In this document: positions 8,693-18,067 of the stretch, piece after piece
How positions within the stretch are numbered: the first letter of the stretch is position 1
How the letters are laid out: every line of letters starts with the position of its first letter
NCBI GenBank assembly: GCA_025408405.1
Contig: JANYJE010000068.1
Span: forward strand, 1-64,000
Length of the DNA: 64,000 nucleotides
Direction of reading: 5' to 3'
DNA from: Nitrosomonadales bacterium
GTDB taxonomy: Bacteria > Pseudomonadota > Gammaproteobacteria > Burkholderiales > Gallionellaceae
The notes under the pieces: model-generated
Told to the model about the DNA's origin: nothing
What the model saw: only the letters and a program-made list of their open reading frames with translations
Databases searched by the model: none
Program-made: the position numbers and the translations under genes

Positions 8693-9882
8693 GCGTGATT
8701 CCCCTGCAACCGTTTGGCCTGAAATCGCAAGCCGTTAATTTCCAGGCGCTGCCGCCGCTGTCGCTGTACATCCACATTCCCTGGTGTGTGCGCAAATGCC
8801 CATATTGCGATTTCAATTCGCACGAGGCACGCGGCGGCCTGCCGGAAGATGACTATGTGGCCGCACTCACGCGCGACCTGGAAGCAGCGCTGCCGTTGGT
8901 GTGGGGGCGCAAGGTATACAGCGTATTTATCGGCGGGGGCACGCCCAGCATTTTTTCCGCGCAGGCGATAGCGCGAATCTTAAGCACCGTGCGCATGCTG
9001 CTGCCGCTGGACGTGAATGCGGAGATCACGCTGGAGGCCAATCCAGGCACGGTAGAGGCTGCGAAATTCGCGGGTTTCCGCGATGCCGGAGTGAACCGAT
9101 TGTCGCTGGGCATCCAGAGTTTTAACGAGACGCAGCTCAAGGCGCTGGGCCGGATACACGATGCAGGCGAGGCGCACCGTGCGCTGGAGATTGCGCAGCG
9201 GCATTTCGACAACATCAACCTCGACCTGATGTATGCGCTGCCGCAGCAGACGCTGGCTGAGGCCGAGCAGGACGTGCGGACCGCTTTGAGTTGCGCGCCG
9301 CAGCATCTGTCCTGCTACCACCTCACGCTGGAACCCAACACCCTGTTCCATCGCTATCCGCCGGCCTTGCCGGACGATGATGCGAGCGGCGAAATGCAGC
9401 AACACATAGAACAGCTGCTGGCCGAACACGGCTACAAGCATTACGAAACTTCGGCCTTTGCACGGCCCGGAAAACAGTCGCGCCACAACCTGAATTACTG
9501 GCAGTTTGGCGATTACCTGGGCATAGGTGCGGGTGCGCACAGCAAGCTGAGCTTTCACGACAAGGTCATCCGCCAGGCGCGCTACAAGCAGCCGCAAGCC
9601 TATATGGAGCAGGTGCGACTGGGTGCGCCTGTGCAAACCGAACAGACGCTGACGCGCGACGATCTGTGTTTCGAATTCATGATGAATGCCTTGCGCCTGA
9701 ATGAGGGCTTTGCCGCCCATCTGTTCAGCGAGCGCACCAGTCTGCCGCTGTTGTTGATAAGGCGCGAGCTGGAGCAGGCCGAGCAACGCGGCCTGCTAAT
9801 GCGTGACCAGCAGCGCATAGCGCCGACCGAAAAAGGGCGCGTGTTTCTGAACGATTTGCTGCAGATATTTTTGCGCGATTAG
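8689..9882 (+). CDS. hemW: radical SAM heme chaperone HemW
   Basis: HemW is a radical SAM protein that binds heme and hands it to target enzymes. The 397-residue protein contains SLYIHIPWCVRKCPYCDFNSHE, the C-x3-C-x2-C cluster site, and GGGTPSIF. It lacks the extra Cys (CxxxCxxCxC) seen in the true coproporphyrinogen oxidase HemN encoded near 13 kb, which is why it is called HemW. The start overlaps the rdgB stop. Confidence 0.92.
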   Translation: MSVIPLQPFGLKSQAVNFQALPPLSLYIHIPWCVRKCPYCDFNSHEARGGLPEDDYVAALTRDLEAALPLVWGRKVYSVFIGGGTPSIFSAQAIARILSTVRMLLPLDVNAEITLEANPGTVEAAKFAGFRDAGVNRLSLGIQSFNETQLKALGRIHDAGEAHRALEIAQRHFDNINLDLMYALPQQTLAEAEQDVRTALSCAPQHLSCYHLTLEPNTLFHRYPPALPDDDASGEMQQHIEQLLAEHGYKHYETSAFARPGKQSRHNLNYWQFGDYLGIGAGAHSKLSFHDKVIRQARYKQPQAYMEQVRLGAPVQTEQTLTRDDLCFEFMMNALRLNEGFAAHLFSERTSLPLLLIRRELEQAEQRGLLMRDQQRIAPTEKGRVFLNDLLQIFLRD

Positions 9883-9901
9883 CCGTCAGGTTTGTATCCA
9901 G

Positions 9902-10012
9902 ATAATTCATTAGAAATCGCTGTTGTAGGAGCGCAACTTGTTGCGCGATGCCTAGTGAAGATCGCCCGACAAGTCGGGCTCCTGCACAACCAGAACGTGC
10001 TAATGGATAATA
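9902..10012. repeat. REP doublet (REPIN-like) between hemW and trmB
   Basis: TGTAGGAGCgcaacttgttgcgcgat at 9924-9949 is followed by an inverted copy, atcgcccgacaagtcgggctcctgca, ending near 9986. The outer flanks ATAATTCATTAG and CTAATGGATAAT are themselves inverted (10 of 12 match). The GTAGGAGC core with an adjoining short palindrome is the usual layout of REP sequences mobilised by RAYT transposases. It sits between two convergent gene ends and could also act as a transcription stop. Confidence 0.65.
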
Positions 10013-10017
10013 TGAAT

Positions 10018-10692
10018 TTAAATCTTCTTGAACACCAGATCCCACACCCCGTGCCCCAGCTTTAAGCCGCGATTTTCAAACTTGGTGAGCGGACGGTAGG
10101 CGGGTTTCTCGGCGTAATCTGCGGCTGTGTTTTGTAGTGCGGGCTCCGCGCTGAGCACGGCCAGTACCTGTTCGGCATAGTCCTGCCAATCGGTCGCCAC
10201 GTGAATATATCCGCCGCTTTTAATTTTCTTCACCAGCTGTGCCACGAAGGGTGTCTGGATCAATCGGCGCTTGTTGTGGCGCGCCTTGTGCCACGGGTCG
10301 GGGAAAAAGATGTGCACGCCGTCGAGCGATTCATCCTGCAGCATGTCGCGGATCACTTCGACCGCATCGTGCTGGATGATGCGGATGTTGCCAAGCTGCT
10401 GTTCGTCGATTTGTTTGAGCAGGCTGCCGACGCCGGGCGGGTGCACTTCCAGCGCCAGGTAATCGTTGTGCGGGTGATGGAGGGCGATGTGCGCGGTGGG
10501 CTCGCCCATGCCGAAGCCGATTTCCAGAATCTTGGGCGCGGTGCGCCCAAAGCTGGCATCCAGATCAAGCAGCTGTGCGGCATAGACAATGCCGAAGCGC
10601 GGCATCAAGTTGTCCAGGCTGCGCTGCTGCGCGGGTGACACGCGGCCCTGGCGCAGCACGAAGCTGCGGATGTGTCTGTCGCGCAGTTCCAT
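10018..10692 (-). CDS. trmB: tRNA (guanine-N7-)-methyltransferase
   Basis: TrmB makes m7G46 in tRNA using SAM. The 224-residue protein has [18 protein letters not shown] at the start, the SAM site [18 protein letters not shown], then [34 protein letters not shown], which is diagnostic of TrmB. Its ATG overlaps the thiG stop by one base, so it is probably translated from a thiS-thiG-trmB transcript. Confidence 0.95.
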   Translation of the reverse strand: MELRDRHIRSFVLRQGRVSPAQQRSLDNLMPRFGIVYAAQLLDLDASFGRTAPKILEIGFGMGEPTAHIALHHPHNDYLALEVHPPGVGSLLKQIDEQQLGNIRIIQHDAVEVIRDMLQDESLDGVHIFFPDPWHKARHNKRRLIQTPFVAQLVKKIKSGGYIHVATDWQDYAEQVLAVLSAEPALQNTAADYAEKPAYRPLTKFENRGLKLGHGVWDLVFKKI

Positions 10693-11492
10693 CAGATGTG
10701 CTTTGCCGGTGTGATCATGCCGCTGGTGGGGGAGCTGGGGGAGGCGCTGTAGAGTTTCTTGGGCATGCGTCCGGCAAGGTAGGCGGCGCGTCCTGCCTCA
10801 ACGCCCAGTTTCATCGCAGTAGCCATCAGCACCGGGTTCTGTGCGGCGGCAATCGCGGTATTCATCAGCACGCCAGCGCAACCCAGCTCCATCGCGACCG
10901 CCGCATCCGAGGCCGTGCCTACGCCGGCATCGACGATGACAGGCACCTGCACGCGATCCATGATGAGTTGCAGATTCCACGGGTTGAGGATGCCCATGCC
11001 CGAGCCGATCAATGAGGCCAGCGGCATGATGGCGACGCAGCCGATGTCTTCCAGCTGGCGCGCGATGATGGGATCGTCCGAGGTGTAGACCATCACCTGG
11101 AAGCCGTCCGCAACCAGCGTCCTGGCGGCGGCGATGGTTTCCACCACGTTAGGGTAGAGCGATTGCGGATCGCCCAGCACTTCCAGCTTGACCAGGCTGT
11201 GTCCATCCAGCAGCTCGCGTGCCAGGCGCAGGGTGCGCACCGCGTCGTCGGCGCTGTAGCAGCCCGCCGTATTGGGCAGCAGGGTGTATTTCGACGGCGG
11301 CAGAATGTCGAGCAGATTCGGCTCGTTCGGGTTTTGCCCGATATTGCTGCGGCGGATGGCGATGGTGATGATTTCAGCGCCGCTGGCCTCGATGGCGGCC
11401 TGGGTCTGCGCGAAGTCGCGGTATTTGCCGGTGCCTACCAGCAGGCGCGAAGCATAGGATTTACCCGCGATGATCAGATTGTCGTTGCTCAT
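10692..11492 (-). CDS. thiG: thiazole synthase
   Basis: ThiG builds the thiazole phosphate of thiamine from DXP, dehydroglycine and ThiS thiocarboxylate. Motifs include [35 protein letters not shown] with the Schiff-base Lys region, and [21 protein letters not shown]. The ORF track starts 12 bp earlier (METK); the start MSNDN is preferred because GGAAACG lies ahead of it and it fits the family. thiS lies just upstream. Confidence 0.95.
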   Translation of the reverse strand: MSNDNLIIAGKSYASRLLVGTGKYRDFAQTQAAIEASGAEIITIAIRRSNIGQNPNEPNLLDILPPSKYTLLPNTAGCYSADDAVRTLRLARELLDGHSLVKLEVLGDPQSLYPNVVETIAAARTLVADGFQVMVYTSDDPIIARQLEDIGCVAIMPLASLIGSGMGILNPWNLQLIMDRVQVPVIVDAGVGTASDAAVAMELGCAGVLMNTAIAAAQNPVLMATAMKLGVEAGRAAYLAGRMPKKLYSASPSSPTSGMITPAKHI

Positions 11493-11562
11493 TTTCGTTT
11501 CCATGAATTAATTTAATCCGGGACCCAATGCAGGGTGGGCGCCGTGAATTTTTTGCGCTGAG

Positions 11563-11772
11563 TCAGCCGCCGCCGACCGCAACAACGACTTCAAGTTTGT
11601 CGCCATCGGCCAGCATTTGTTGATTGAATTGGCCGCGCGGCACGATTTCGCCGTTGCGCTCCAGCGCGATGCGTTTATTGCTCAGCTGCATCTGCTCCAG
11701 CAGCTCGGCGATGCTGAGAGGCTGAGCAAATGTGGAGAGTGAGCCGTTTATGGAGACTGAAATCACTTTCAA
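11563..11772 (-). CDS. thiS: sulfur carrier protein ThiS
   Basis: This 69-residue ubiquitin-like protein ends in VVAVGGG, and the terminal Gly-Gly is adenylated and thiocarboxylated to carry sulfur to ThiG. The N-terminus starts MKVISVSINGSL. It is the first gene of thiS-thiG-trmB and is divergent from the tRNA-Gly gene 36 bp away. No TPP riboswitch can fit in that gap, so control by thiamine is not evident here. Confidence 0.92.
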   Translation of the reverse strand: MKVISVSINGSLSTFAQPLSIAELLEQMQLSNKRIALERNGEIVPRGQFNQQMLADGDKLEVVVAVGGG

Positions 11773-11808
11773 AGTTGTATCTGGTTAAGGTAACATTGAA
11801 TTCTACAT

Positions 11809-11882
11809 GCGGGTGTAGCTCAATGGTAGAGCAGAAGCTTCCCAAGCTTACGATGAGGGTTCGATTCCCTTCACCCGCTCCA
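11809..11882 (+). tRNA. tRNA-Gly(CCC)
   Basis: The 74-nt sequence gcgggtgtagctcaatggta... folds as a tRNA with acceptor GCGGGTG/CACCCGC, D-arm GCTC/GAGC, anticodon loop TTCCCAA, and T-arm AGGGTTCGATTCCCT, with encoded CCA. The anticodon is CCC. It closely resembles E. coli glyU. The outermost anticodon-stem pair appears to be a G-A mismatch. Confidence 0.95.
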
Positions 11883-12018
11883 TATTTCCGGCTCAAGCCG
11901 CACCGTTGCTTTACTTCCATCCCGGTACTGGCCTGCCTTTAAATTGGTATGCGCCAGTGCGCTTTGCAGCTAAGCGGCAGCCCGATATAACAGATTTTTT
12001 TGTGATGCGGTATGTGCT

Positions 12019-12756
12019 TTAAAGCGGTGCCGCAGGGTGTTGTCCGACCAGGTCGAACAGGCGGCGCACGTCGCTCAATTCGATGGATTTGTTATGCACC
12101 GTGATCAAGCCGTTGCTCTGCAGCTGGGACAGGGTGCGGCTCACGGTCTCCAGTTTCAGTCCCAGATAACTGCCGATCTCCTGCCGGGTCATGCGCAATT
12201 CAAAGGCATTGGCCGCATAACCGCGGGCGGCGAAGCGTTGTGACAGGTTCAACAGGAACGCGGCCAGGCGCTCTTCCGCGTGCATCGATCCGAGCAACAG
12301 CATAATGCCCTGGTCGCGCACGATCTCGCGGCTCATGATCTTGTGCAGGTGTCGCTGTAGCGCGGGCAGTTCACGGCTGAGTGCCTCCAGTTGGTCGAAG
12401 GGTAGCTCGCAGATCTCGCTGTCCTCCAGGGCGATGGCATCGCAAGCGTGGATTTCCGAGCTGATCGCGTCCAGGCCGATGATTTCACCTGCCATCTGAA
12501 AACCGGTCACTTGTTCGCGGCCATCCTCATGCAGTACCTGGGTCTTGAAGAAGCCGGTGCGGATGGCGTAAAGCGAAGTAAATTTGTCCCCGCTGCGATA
12601 GAGAAAATCGCCGCGGTGGTAGCTGCGCTTGATGCTGGTCAAGGCGTCGAGGTGTTCCAGTTCTGCGTTACTCAAGTCGACCGGCAGGCATAGCTCGCGC
12701 AAGTTGCAACTTGAGCAGGCGATGCGCAGGGTGAGGGCTGAAACAGAATTTTGCAC
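12019..12756 (-). CDS. fnr: FNR-type oxygen-sensing transcription factor
   Basis: This 245-residue Crp/Fnr regulator carries C14, C17 and C23 in CSSCNLRELC plus C116 in SEICELPF, matching the four Cys that bind the oxygen-labile [4Fe-4S] cluster of FNR. The C-terminal HTH has MTRQEIGSYLGLKLETVSRTLSQL, with the E-xx-SR recognition residues of FNR. It should therefore bind TTGAT-N4-ATCAA. It is divergent from hemN and an FNR-like box lies in the shared gap, so regulation of hemN and of itself is likely. Confidence 0.93.
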   Translation of the reverse strand: MQNSVSALTLRIACSSCNLRELCLPVDLSNAELEHLDALTSIKRSYHRGDFLYRSGDKFTSLYAIRTGFFKTQVLHEDGREQVTGFQMAGEIIGLDAISSEIHACDAIALEDSEICELPFDQLEALSRELPALQRHLHKIMSREIVRDQGIMLLLGSMHAEERLAAFLLNLSQRFAARGYAANAFELRMTRQEIGSYLGLKLETVSRTLSQLQSNGLITVHNKSIELSDVRRLFDLVGQHPAAPL

Positions 12757-12809
12757 TTGATTTTGACAGGGATATTGCTGTTATTAAGGGCGCCAATATG
12801 CCATGTATT

Positions 12810-12823
12810 TTGACCTAGATCAA
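12810..12823. promoter_or_regulatory. FNR box between fnr and hemN
   Basis: TTGAC-CTAG-ATCAA differs from the FNR consensus TTGAT-N4-ATCAA at one position. It lies about 65 bp before the hemN start and 53 bp before the fnr start. The spacing suits activation of hemN under low oxygen or autocontrol of fnr. Confidence 0.8.
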
Positions 12824-12888
12824 ACGCAATTTTAGGCTTGCTGGCATAGTGCACAACCCTCCTCGGATCAATGGAATAAATACGCGCT

Positions 12889-14283
12889 ATGAGCACTACT
12901 ACAAGCAATCTGGAAGTCGACCTGGATTTGATACGCCGTTTGGACAGGAACGGTCCGCGTTATACGTCTTATCCCACTGCCGATCGTTTCATGGAAGCGT
13001 TCAACGCGGAAAGTTATAGTCAGTGGGTGGCGAAACGCGAGATTGGCGGAGTCACGCGCCCGCTATCGCTTTATATCCATATCCCGTTTTGTAACACTCT
13101 GTGTTTTTACTGTGCGTGCAACAAGGTCATCACCAAGGATCGCAGCAAGTCCGCTGAGTATGTGCGTTACCTGATCAAGGAAATGGCGATGCAGGCGCAG
13201 TTGCTCGGCCCAGACCAGGTCGTTGAACAATTGCATTTTGGCGGGGGAACTCCCACTTTCCTCAGCGACGATGAGATTCGCGAGGTGATGGCTGCGATCC
13301 GGCAGCACTTCAAGCTGGTCGAGGACGGGGAGTATTCCATCGAGATCGACCCGCGCAAGGTGAGCGACGCGACCATCGCCCTCTTGGGCGCGGTCGGATT
13401 CAACCGCATCAGCCTGGGCGTGCAGGATTTCGACGAGGCGGTGCAGCGTGCGGTGAACCGCATCCAGGGCGAGGAAGAAACCCTGCAGGTAATGCGTGCC
13501 GCGCGTGCCAATGGTTTTAAATCGATCAGCATCGACCTGATCTACGGCCTGCCCAAGCAAACTCTGGAAGGCTTCGACAAAACGCTGGACAAGGTGATCG
13601 CAGCCAACCCGGACCGTTTGTCCATCTACAACTACGCGCACATGCCAACCATCTTCAAGCCACAGCGGCGCATTCACGAAGAGGATTTACCCGCTGCGCA
13701 GGTGAAGCTGGATATTCTCAGTCTCGCAGTGAATAAACTGACCCAGGCGGGCTACGTCTATATCGGCATGGATCACTTCGCCAAGCCGGAAGATGAGCTG
13801 GCTGTGGCGCAACGGCAGGGCAGGCTGCACCGCAATTTTCAGGGATACTCCACTCATTCCGACTGCGATCTGGTTGCGCTTGGCGTGAGCGCTATCGGCA
13901 AGATCGGCCCTACCTATAGCCAGAATTTCCGCGAACTGGAGGATTACTATGATGCCCTGGATCGCGATGTCTTGCCTATCATGCGCGGGCTGGAGCTCAA
14001 TGCCGATGATCTGGTGCGCCGCGCCATCATCCAGGCGCTAATGTGCCACTTCGAGCTAGCCAAGGAATCTTTCAATATCGCCTACCTGATCGATTTCGAT
14101 CAATATTTCGCTACTGAACTGGCCGAGCTCAAGGAATATGAGCGCGAAGGCCTGCTGAAAATTTCTCCGCAGTGGATCAGCGTGACTCCCAAAGGCCGCA
14201 TGTTAATCCGCAATATTTGCATGGTTTTTGACAAATATCTGCGCACCAAACAGGAACATGCGCGCTATTCCAAGGTAATATAA
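12889..14283 (+). CDS. hemN: oxygen-independent coproporphyrinogen III oxidase
   Basis: HemN oxidatively decarboxylates coproporphyrinogen III to protoporphyrinogen IX without oxygen. The 464-residue protein contains SLYIHIPFCNTLCFYCACNKVITKD, with the CxxxCxxCxC motif specific to true HemN, and HFGGGTPTFLSDDEI. Full length. The gene is divergent from fnr with an FNR box between them, so it should be induced at low oxygen, fitting a microaerophile that makes many cytochromes. Confidence 0.95.
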   Translation: MSTTTSNLEVDLDLIRRLDRNGPRYTSYPTADRFMEAFNAESYSQWVAKREIGGVTRPLSLYIHIPFCNTLCFYCACNKVITKDRSKSAEYVRYLIKEMAMQAQLLGPDQVVEQLHFGGGTPTFLSDDEIREVMAAIRQHFKLVEDGEYSIEIDPRKVSDATIALLGAVGFNRISLGVQDFDEAVQRAVNRIQGEEETLQVMRAARANGFKSISIDLIYGLPKQTLEGFDKTLDKVIAANPDRLSIYNYAHMPTIFKPQRRIHEEDLPAAQVKLDILSLAVNKLTQAGYVYIGMDHFAKPEDELAVAQRQGRLHRNFQGYSTHSDCDLVALGVSAIGKIGPTYSQNFRELEDYYDALDRDVLPIMRGLELNADDLVRRAIIQALMCHFELAKESFNIAYLIDFDQYFATELAELKEYEREGLLKISPQWISVTPKGRMLIRNICMVFDKYLRTKQEHARYSKVI

Positions 14284-14313
14284 CGCATTGAATCAGGAAT
14301 TCTAAGGACAGTA

Positions 14314-15558
14314 ATGAAACGAGTGGAAGATTTCCGCCTGCGCTTCGGCAAGCAGGAATTGGTGCCGATCATGATTGGTGGGATGGGCGTGGATATTTCC
14401 ACTGCCGAGTTGGCTCTGGAAGCGGCGCGCCTGGGCGGGGTAGGGCACATTTCCGATGCCATGCTGCCTACTGTTACAGACCGGCTCTATGACACCGACT
14501 TTGTAAAAGAAAAACTCAAGCAGTACAAGTACAACCTCGAAAATTCCGACAAGTCCGCAGTGAAATTTGATCTCGGCCAGGTGGCTGAAGCGACGCGCCT
14601 GCACGTCAGCAAGACCATGGAGGCCAAGCGTGGCTCCGGCATGGTGTTCATCAACTGCATGGAAAAACTCACCATGAATGCGCCGCGTGAGACGCTCACG
14701 GTGCGTTTGCGTGAAGCGCTCAACGCCGGGATAGATGGCATTACCCTGGCAGCCGGTCTGCACCTGGGGTCGCTTGCGCTGATCGAGGATCATCCGCGTT
14801 TTCGCGATGCCAAGATAGGCATCATCGTTTCCTCGTTGCGCGCCTTGCAGTTGTTCTTGCGCAAAAACGCCAAAATGAACCGACTGCCTGATTATATAGT
14901 GGTGGAAGGACCTCTGGCTGGCGGCCACCTGGGCTTTGGCATGGACTGGGCGCAATATGATCTGCGCACCATCACTGTTGAAATCATGGAGTACCTGCGT
15001 AGCGAGAAGCTGGATATCCCGCTTATTCCTGCGGGAGGAATCTTCACCGGCAGCGATGCTGCGTCATATCTGGAGATGGGCGCGGCAGCCGTGCAGGTGG
15101 CAACCCGTTTTACCGTGGCCAAGGAATGCGGGCTGCCCAAAGATGTGCAGCAGGCGTATTTCAAGGCCAGCGAAGACGATATAGAAGTGAATACCATTTC
15201 GCCCACCGGCTATCCCATGCGCATGCTGAAAAACAGCCCGGCGATCGGTTCTGGAATACGCCCGGGCTGTGAGTCCTATGGTTACATTCTGGACGCCAAC
15301 GGCAACTGTTCCTATATCGATGCCTATAATCGCGAAGTGGTGTTGCATCCGGATGAAAAGAAAATCTCCGTCATGGACAAGACCTGCTTGTGCACCCACA
15401 TGCGCAACTTCAAGTTGTGGACCTGCGGGCACTACACCTACAAGCTGAAAGACACCACGCGCAAACTGGCGGACGGCTCATACCAGGTGCTGAGCGCCGA
15501 GCATATTTTCCATGACTATCAGTACAGCACGGACAACAAGATAGTCTTGCCGGCCTAG
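14314..15558 (+). CDS. nitronate monooxygenase-like FMN enzyme
   Basis: The 414-residue protein has the TIM-barrel flavin fold of the NMO/FabK group: VPIMIGGMGVDIS at the N-terminus, VVEGPLAGGHLG in the middle, and IPLIPAGGIFTGSDAASYLEMGAAAVQVATRF as the FMN phosphate site. After the barrel it has an extra C-terminal region with CLCTHMRNFKLWTC, a C-x-C-x10-C cluster not usual in plain nitronate monooxygenases. It starts 30 bp after hemN and may be co-transcribed. The substrate is unknown, and the name is family-level only. Confidence 0.8.
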   Translation: MKRVEDFRLRFGKQELVPIMIGGMGVDISTAELALEAARLGGVGHISDAMLPTVTDRLYDTDFVKEKLKQYKYNLENSDKSAVKFDLGQVAEATRLHVSKTMEAKRGSGMVFINCMEKLTMNAPRETLTVRLREALNAGIDGITLAAGLHLGSLALIEDHPRFRDAKIGIIVSSLRALQLFLRKNAKMNRLPDYIVVEGPLAGGHLGFGMDWAQYDLRTITVEIMEYLRSEKLDIPLIPAGGIFTGSDAASYLEMGAAAVQVATRFTVAKECGLPKDVQQAYFKASEDDIEVNTISPTGYPMRMLKNSPAIGSGIRPGCESYGYILDANGNCSYIDAYNREVVLHPDEKKISVMDKTCLCTHMRNFKLWTCGHYTYKLKDTTRKLADGSYQVLSAEHIFHDYQYSTDNKIVLPA

Positions 15559-15754
15559 AGATCGCAGCGGCCGATTCTGTACGGCTGCCGCTGTACCCTG
15601 CGAAGCGCAACTGAGTCCCGGTTTGCGCTTCATTTATTGCATAGCGCATCAACCTGCAGCAGCTACTCCGGGTTCCCTTAATACCCGTCCGCTCGCTACG
15701 ATTTTTGACGCTATGTATAATCCAACCTAGTGTTGTTTCCATAGGGGTGACGTC

Positions 15755-18001
15755 ATGAATAAATATCTCAAGTATGGCCTGTGGGCGCTGGCGGGTGCGC
15801 TGGCTCTGCTGGTTGCGATAATGGCTTACATCGCTGCAACCTTCGACCCCAACGCATACAAGGCACAGATCATCCAGCTGGTGAAGGAAAAAAACCAGCG
15901 CACCCTGAAGCTGGACGGAGACATCCGGCTTACTTTTTTTCCCAGTATCGGTGCGCGCCTGGAAAAAATTTCCATTTCTGAGTTCGACAGTGAAAAAGAA
16001 TTCGCCGCGATAGACGCGGCGAGCGTTTCCGTGGCCCTGCTGCCACTGCTCTCCAGGCAGGTGGTGGTGGACGAAGTCAGCGCGAGCGGCGTGAAAGTCC
16101 AGATCGTCAAATTCAAGGATGGCCGCAACAATTTCGATGACCTGCTGGGAAAAGCGAATAAAGCAGAAAGCGCGACGCCAGGCCAGGACGCGGGCAAGCC
16201 GGGCGCTGCAGTGGCATTCGATATCGCGGCAGTGAAAGTTGAAAAGGCGCAGCTGGGTTATCGCGACGAGGCCCGTGGAGCGCAGTACGCACTCAAAGAC
16301 ATCAATCTCAAGACCGGGCGCATCGCCAATAACACACCCTGCAACATAGATTTTGCAGTGGTAATGCAGGCGAACGCGCCCAGGGTGGACATCGCAGCGC
16401 AACTCAAAACCATACTGACTTTTGATCTTGAAAACATGCGCTACAAAATCGAGGCGCTGGATTTGCAGGCCAAGGGCGCGGTGCTGGACATCAACAATCT
16501 CGATCTGCAGGCCAGCGGTGACGCCAGCGCGAATCTGAACACACAGGAATTCAGCGCCAGGAAGCTGCAGCTAACGGCCAGCGGTGTGAAGGGTAAAGAC
16601 CGCTTCGAGACCAAATTAAATGCGCCAGAGCTGAGCCTGACCCATGATAAGTTCTCCGCGGACAAGGTGACGCTGAAGGCCAAGCTGGACGGGGATGCAG
16701 GCAATGTCGATGCAGCGCTGTCCTTGCTCGATCTGCGGGGAAATGCGCAGTCGTTCAAGAGCAGCGCGCTTACCCTGGAGGTGGAGCTGAAACAGCCGGA
16801 ACAGGCTTTTAAAATCAGGCTCGCCACACCACTGGTCGGCAGTGTGGAGGCCAAACAAATCAATCTCGCCGATCTGGTATTGGCCGTGAGCGCCACGGGT
16901 GACAAGCTCCCCAACAAGTCGCTCAGCAGCGAGATGAAGGGCAGCGTGCAGATCGACGCGGGGCGGCAGAGCTTGCAGCTGAACCTCGCGGGCGGCCTGT
17001 TGCAAAGCCAGGTCAAGGCCAAGCTGGCGGTGAACGGCTTTAGCAACCCGGCGATTCGTTACGATCTTGATCTGGACCAGCTGGATGCAGATCTGTACCT
17101 GCCGAAGCAAGCAGCAGCCAAGGCCGAGACCAAGACGGCAGCTGTGCCGGAGAAAGAGCAGCCGTTCGATCTGTCTGCCTTGCAGAAACTCAACCTGGAA
17201 GGCAGCTTGCGCATCGGCAAACTGAAAGTGGCGAATATCCAGTCCTCGCAATTGCGCGTGGACGTGAAGGCGCATAACGGCCAGGTCAACGTCAGTCCGC
17301 TGTCGGCCAGGCTCTACCAGGGCAGCGTAAGCGGCAGTGTGGTTGTCAATGCGGCACAGAAAATTCCGGGTTTCGCGGTCAAACAGAACCTGAGCGGCAT
17401 CGATATTGCCCCGTTGCTGAAAGATGCCGTTAACCTGGACATGCTGGCAGGCCGGGGCGATGTCGCCGCCAATATCAGCACCCAAGGCAATACCGTATCG
17501 GCGCTGAAGAAGGGGCTGAATGGCACGCTTGGACTTAATCTGGCGGATGGTGCTATCAAAGGTATCAATATCGCCAAGAAGTTACGCGAGTTCGGCAAGG
17601 GCGGCTCTGCGGATACCGAATCTGCCAAGCAGGGCGAGAAGACTGATTTCAGCGAACTGAAAGCCAGCTTCAAGGTGAAAAATGGGGTCGCACATAACGA
17701 GGACTTGTCGCTGAAATCGCCGCTGCTGCGCCTGTCGGGGAAAGGCGATGTCGATATCGGCAATGACAGTATCGACTACCTCGCCCGAGCAACGCTGGCG
17801 GGCACGCTGGAAGGCCAGGGCGGCAAGGATGCGGTGGGCGGCATCACCGTGCCGGTGCGATTGAGCGGGCCTTATACCGATTTAAAATACAAGTTCGAAT
17901 TCGGTTCCCTGATCTCCGAGGGGGCCAAGCAAAAACTCGAAAGCAGGAAGGAAGAGCTCAAGAGCAAGCTGCAGGATCAGCTCAAAGGCATGTTCAGATA
18001 A
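15755..18001 (+). CDS. AsmA family inner-membrane protein
   Basis: This 748-residue protein has one N-terminal membrane segment (LWALAGALALLVAIMAYIAATF) followed by FDPNAYKAQIIQLVKEKNQRTLKLDGDI, the AsmA entry motif. A long beta-rich periplasmic part and the conserved C-terminal SFKVKNGVAHNEDLSLKSPLLRLSGKGDVDI follow. AsmA-like proteins are thought to carry phospholipid between the two membranes. A good AGGGGTGA ribosome site precedes the ATG. It stands alone, ahead of mutY. Confidence 0.9.
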   Translation: MNKYLKYGLWALAGALALLVAIMAYIAATFDPNAYKAQIIQLVKEKNQRTLKLDGDIRLTFFPSIGARLEKISISEFDSEKEFAAIDAASVSVALLPLLSRQVVVDEVSASGVKVQIVKFKDGRNNFDDLLGKANKAESATPGQDAGKPGAAVAFDIAAVKVEKAQLGYRDEARGAQYALKDINLKTGRIANNTPCNIDFAVVMQANAPRVDIAAQLKTILTFDLENMRYKIEALDLQAKGAVLDINNLDLQASGDASANLNTQEFSARKLQLTASGVKGKDRFETKLNAPELSLTHDKFSADKVTLKAKLDGDAGNVDAALSLLDLRGNAQSFKSSALTLEVELKQPEQAFKIRLATPLVGSVEAKQINLADLVLAVSATGDKLPNKSLSSEMKGSVQIDAGRQSLQLNLAGGLLQSQVKAKLAVNGFSNPAIRYDLDLDQLDADLYLPKQAAAKAETKTAAVPEKEQPFDLSALQKLNLEGSLRIGKLKVANIQSSQLRVDVKAHNGQVNVSPLSARLYQGSVSGSVVVNAAQKIPGFAVKQNLSGIDIAPLLKDAVNLDMLAGRGDVAANISTQGNTVSALKKGLNGTLGLNLADGAIKGINIAKKLREFGKGGSADTESAKQGEKTDFSELKASFKVKNGVAHNEDLSLKSPLLRLSGKGDVDIGNDSIDYLARATLAGTLEGQGGKDAVGGITVPVRLSGPYTDLKYKFEFGSLISEGAKQKLESRKEELKSKLQDQLKGMFR

Positions 18002-18067
18002 GCCGGCGCCCACTGTTCAATAGAGGTGCGGTTAAGCCGGACAACCACATTACGCTACGCAATCCAT

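Noticed and set aside
11773-11808. TPP riboswitch before thiS
   Set aside because: Only 36 bp separate thiS from the tRNA-Gly gene, too short for the aptamer.
15700-15754. TTGACG and TATAAT before the AsmA gene as one promoter
   Set aside because: The two hexamers are only five bases apart, so they cannot work together.
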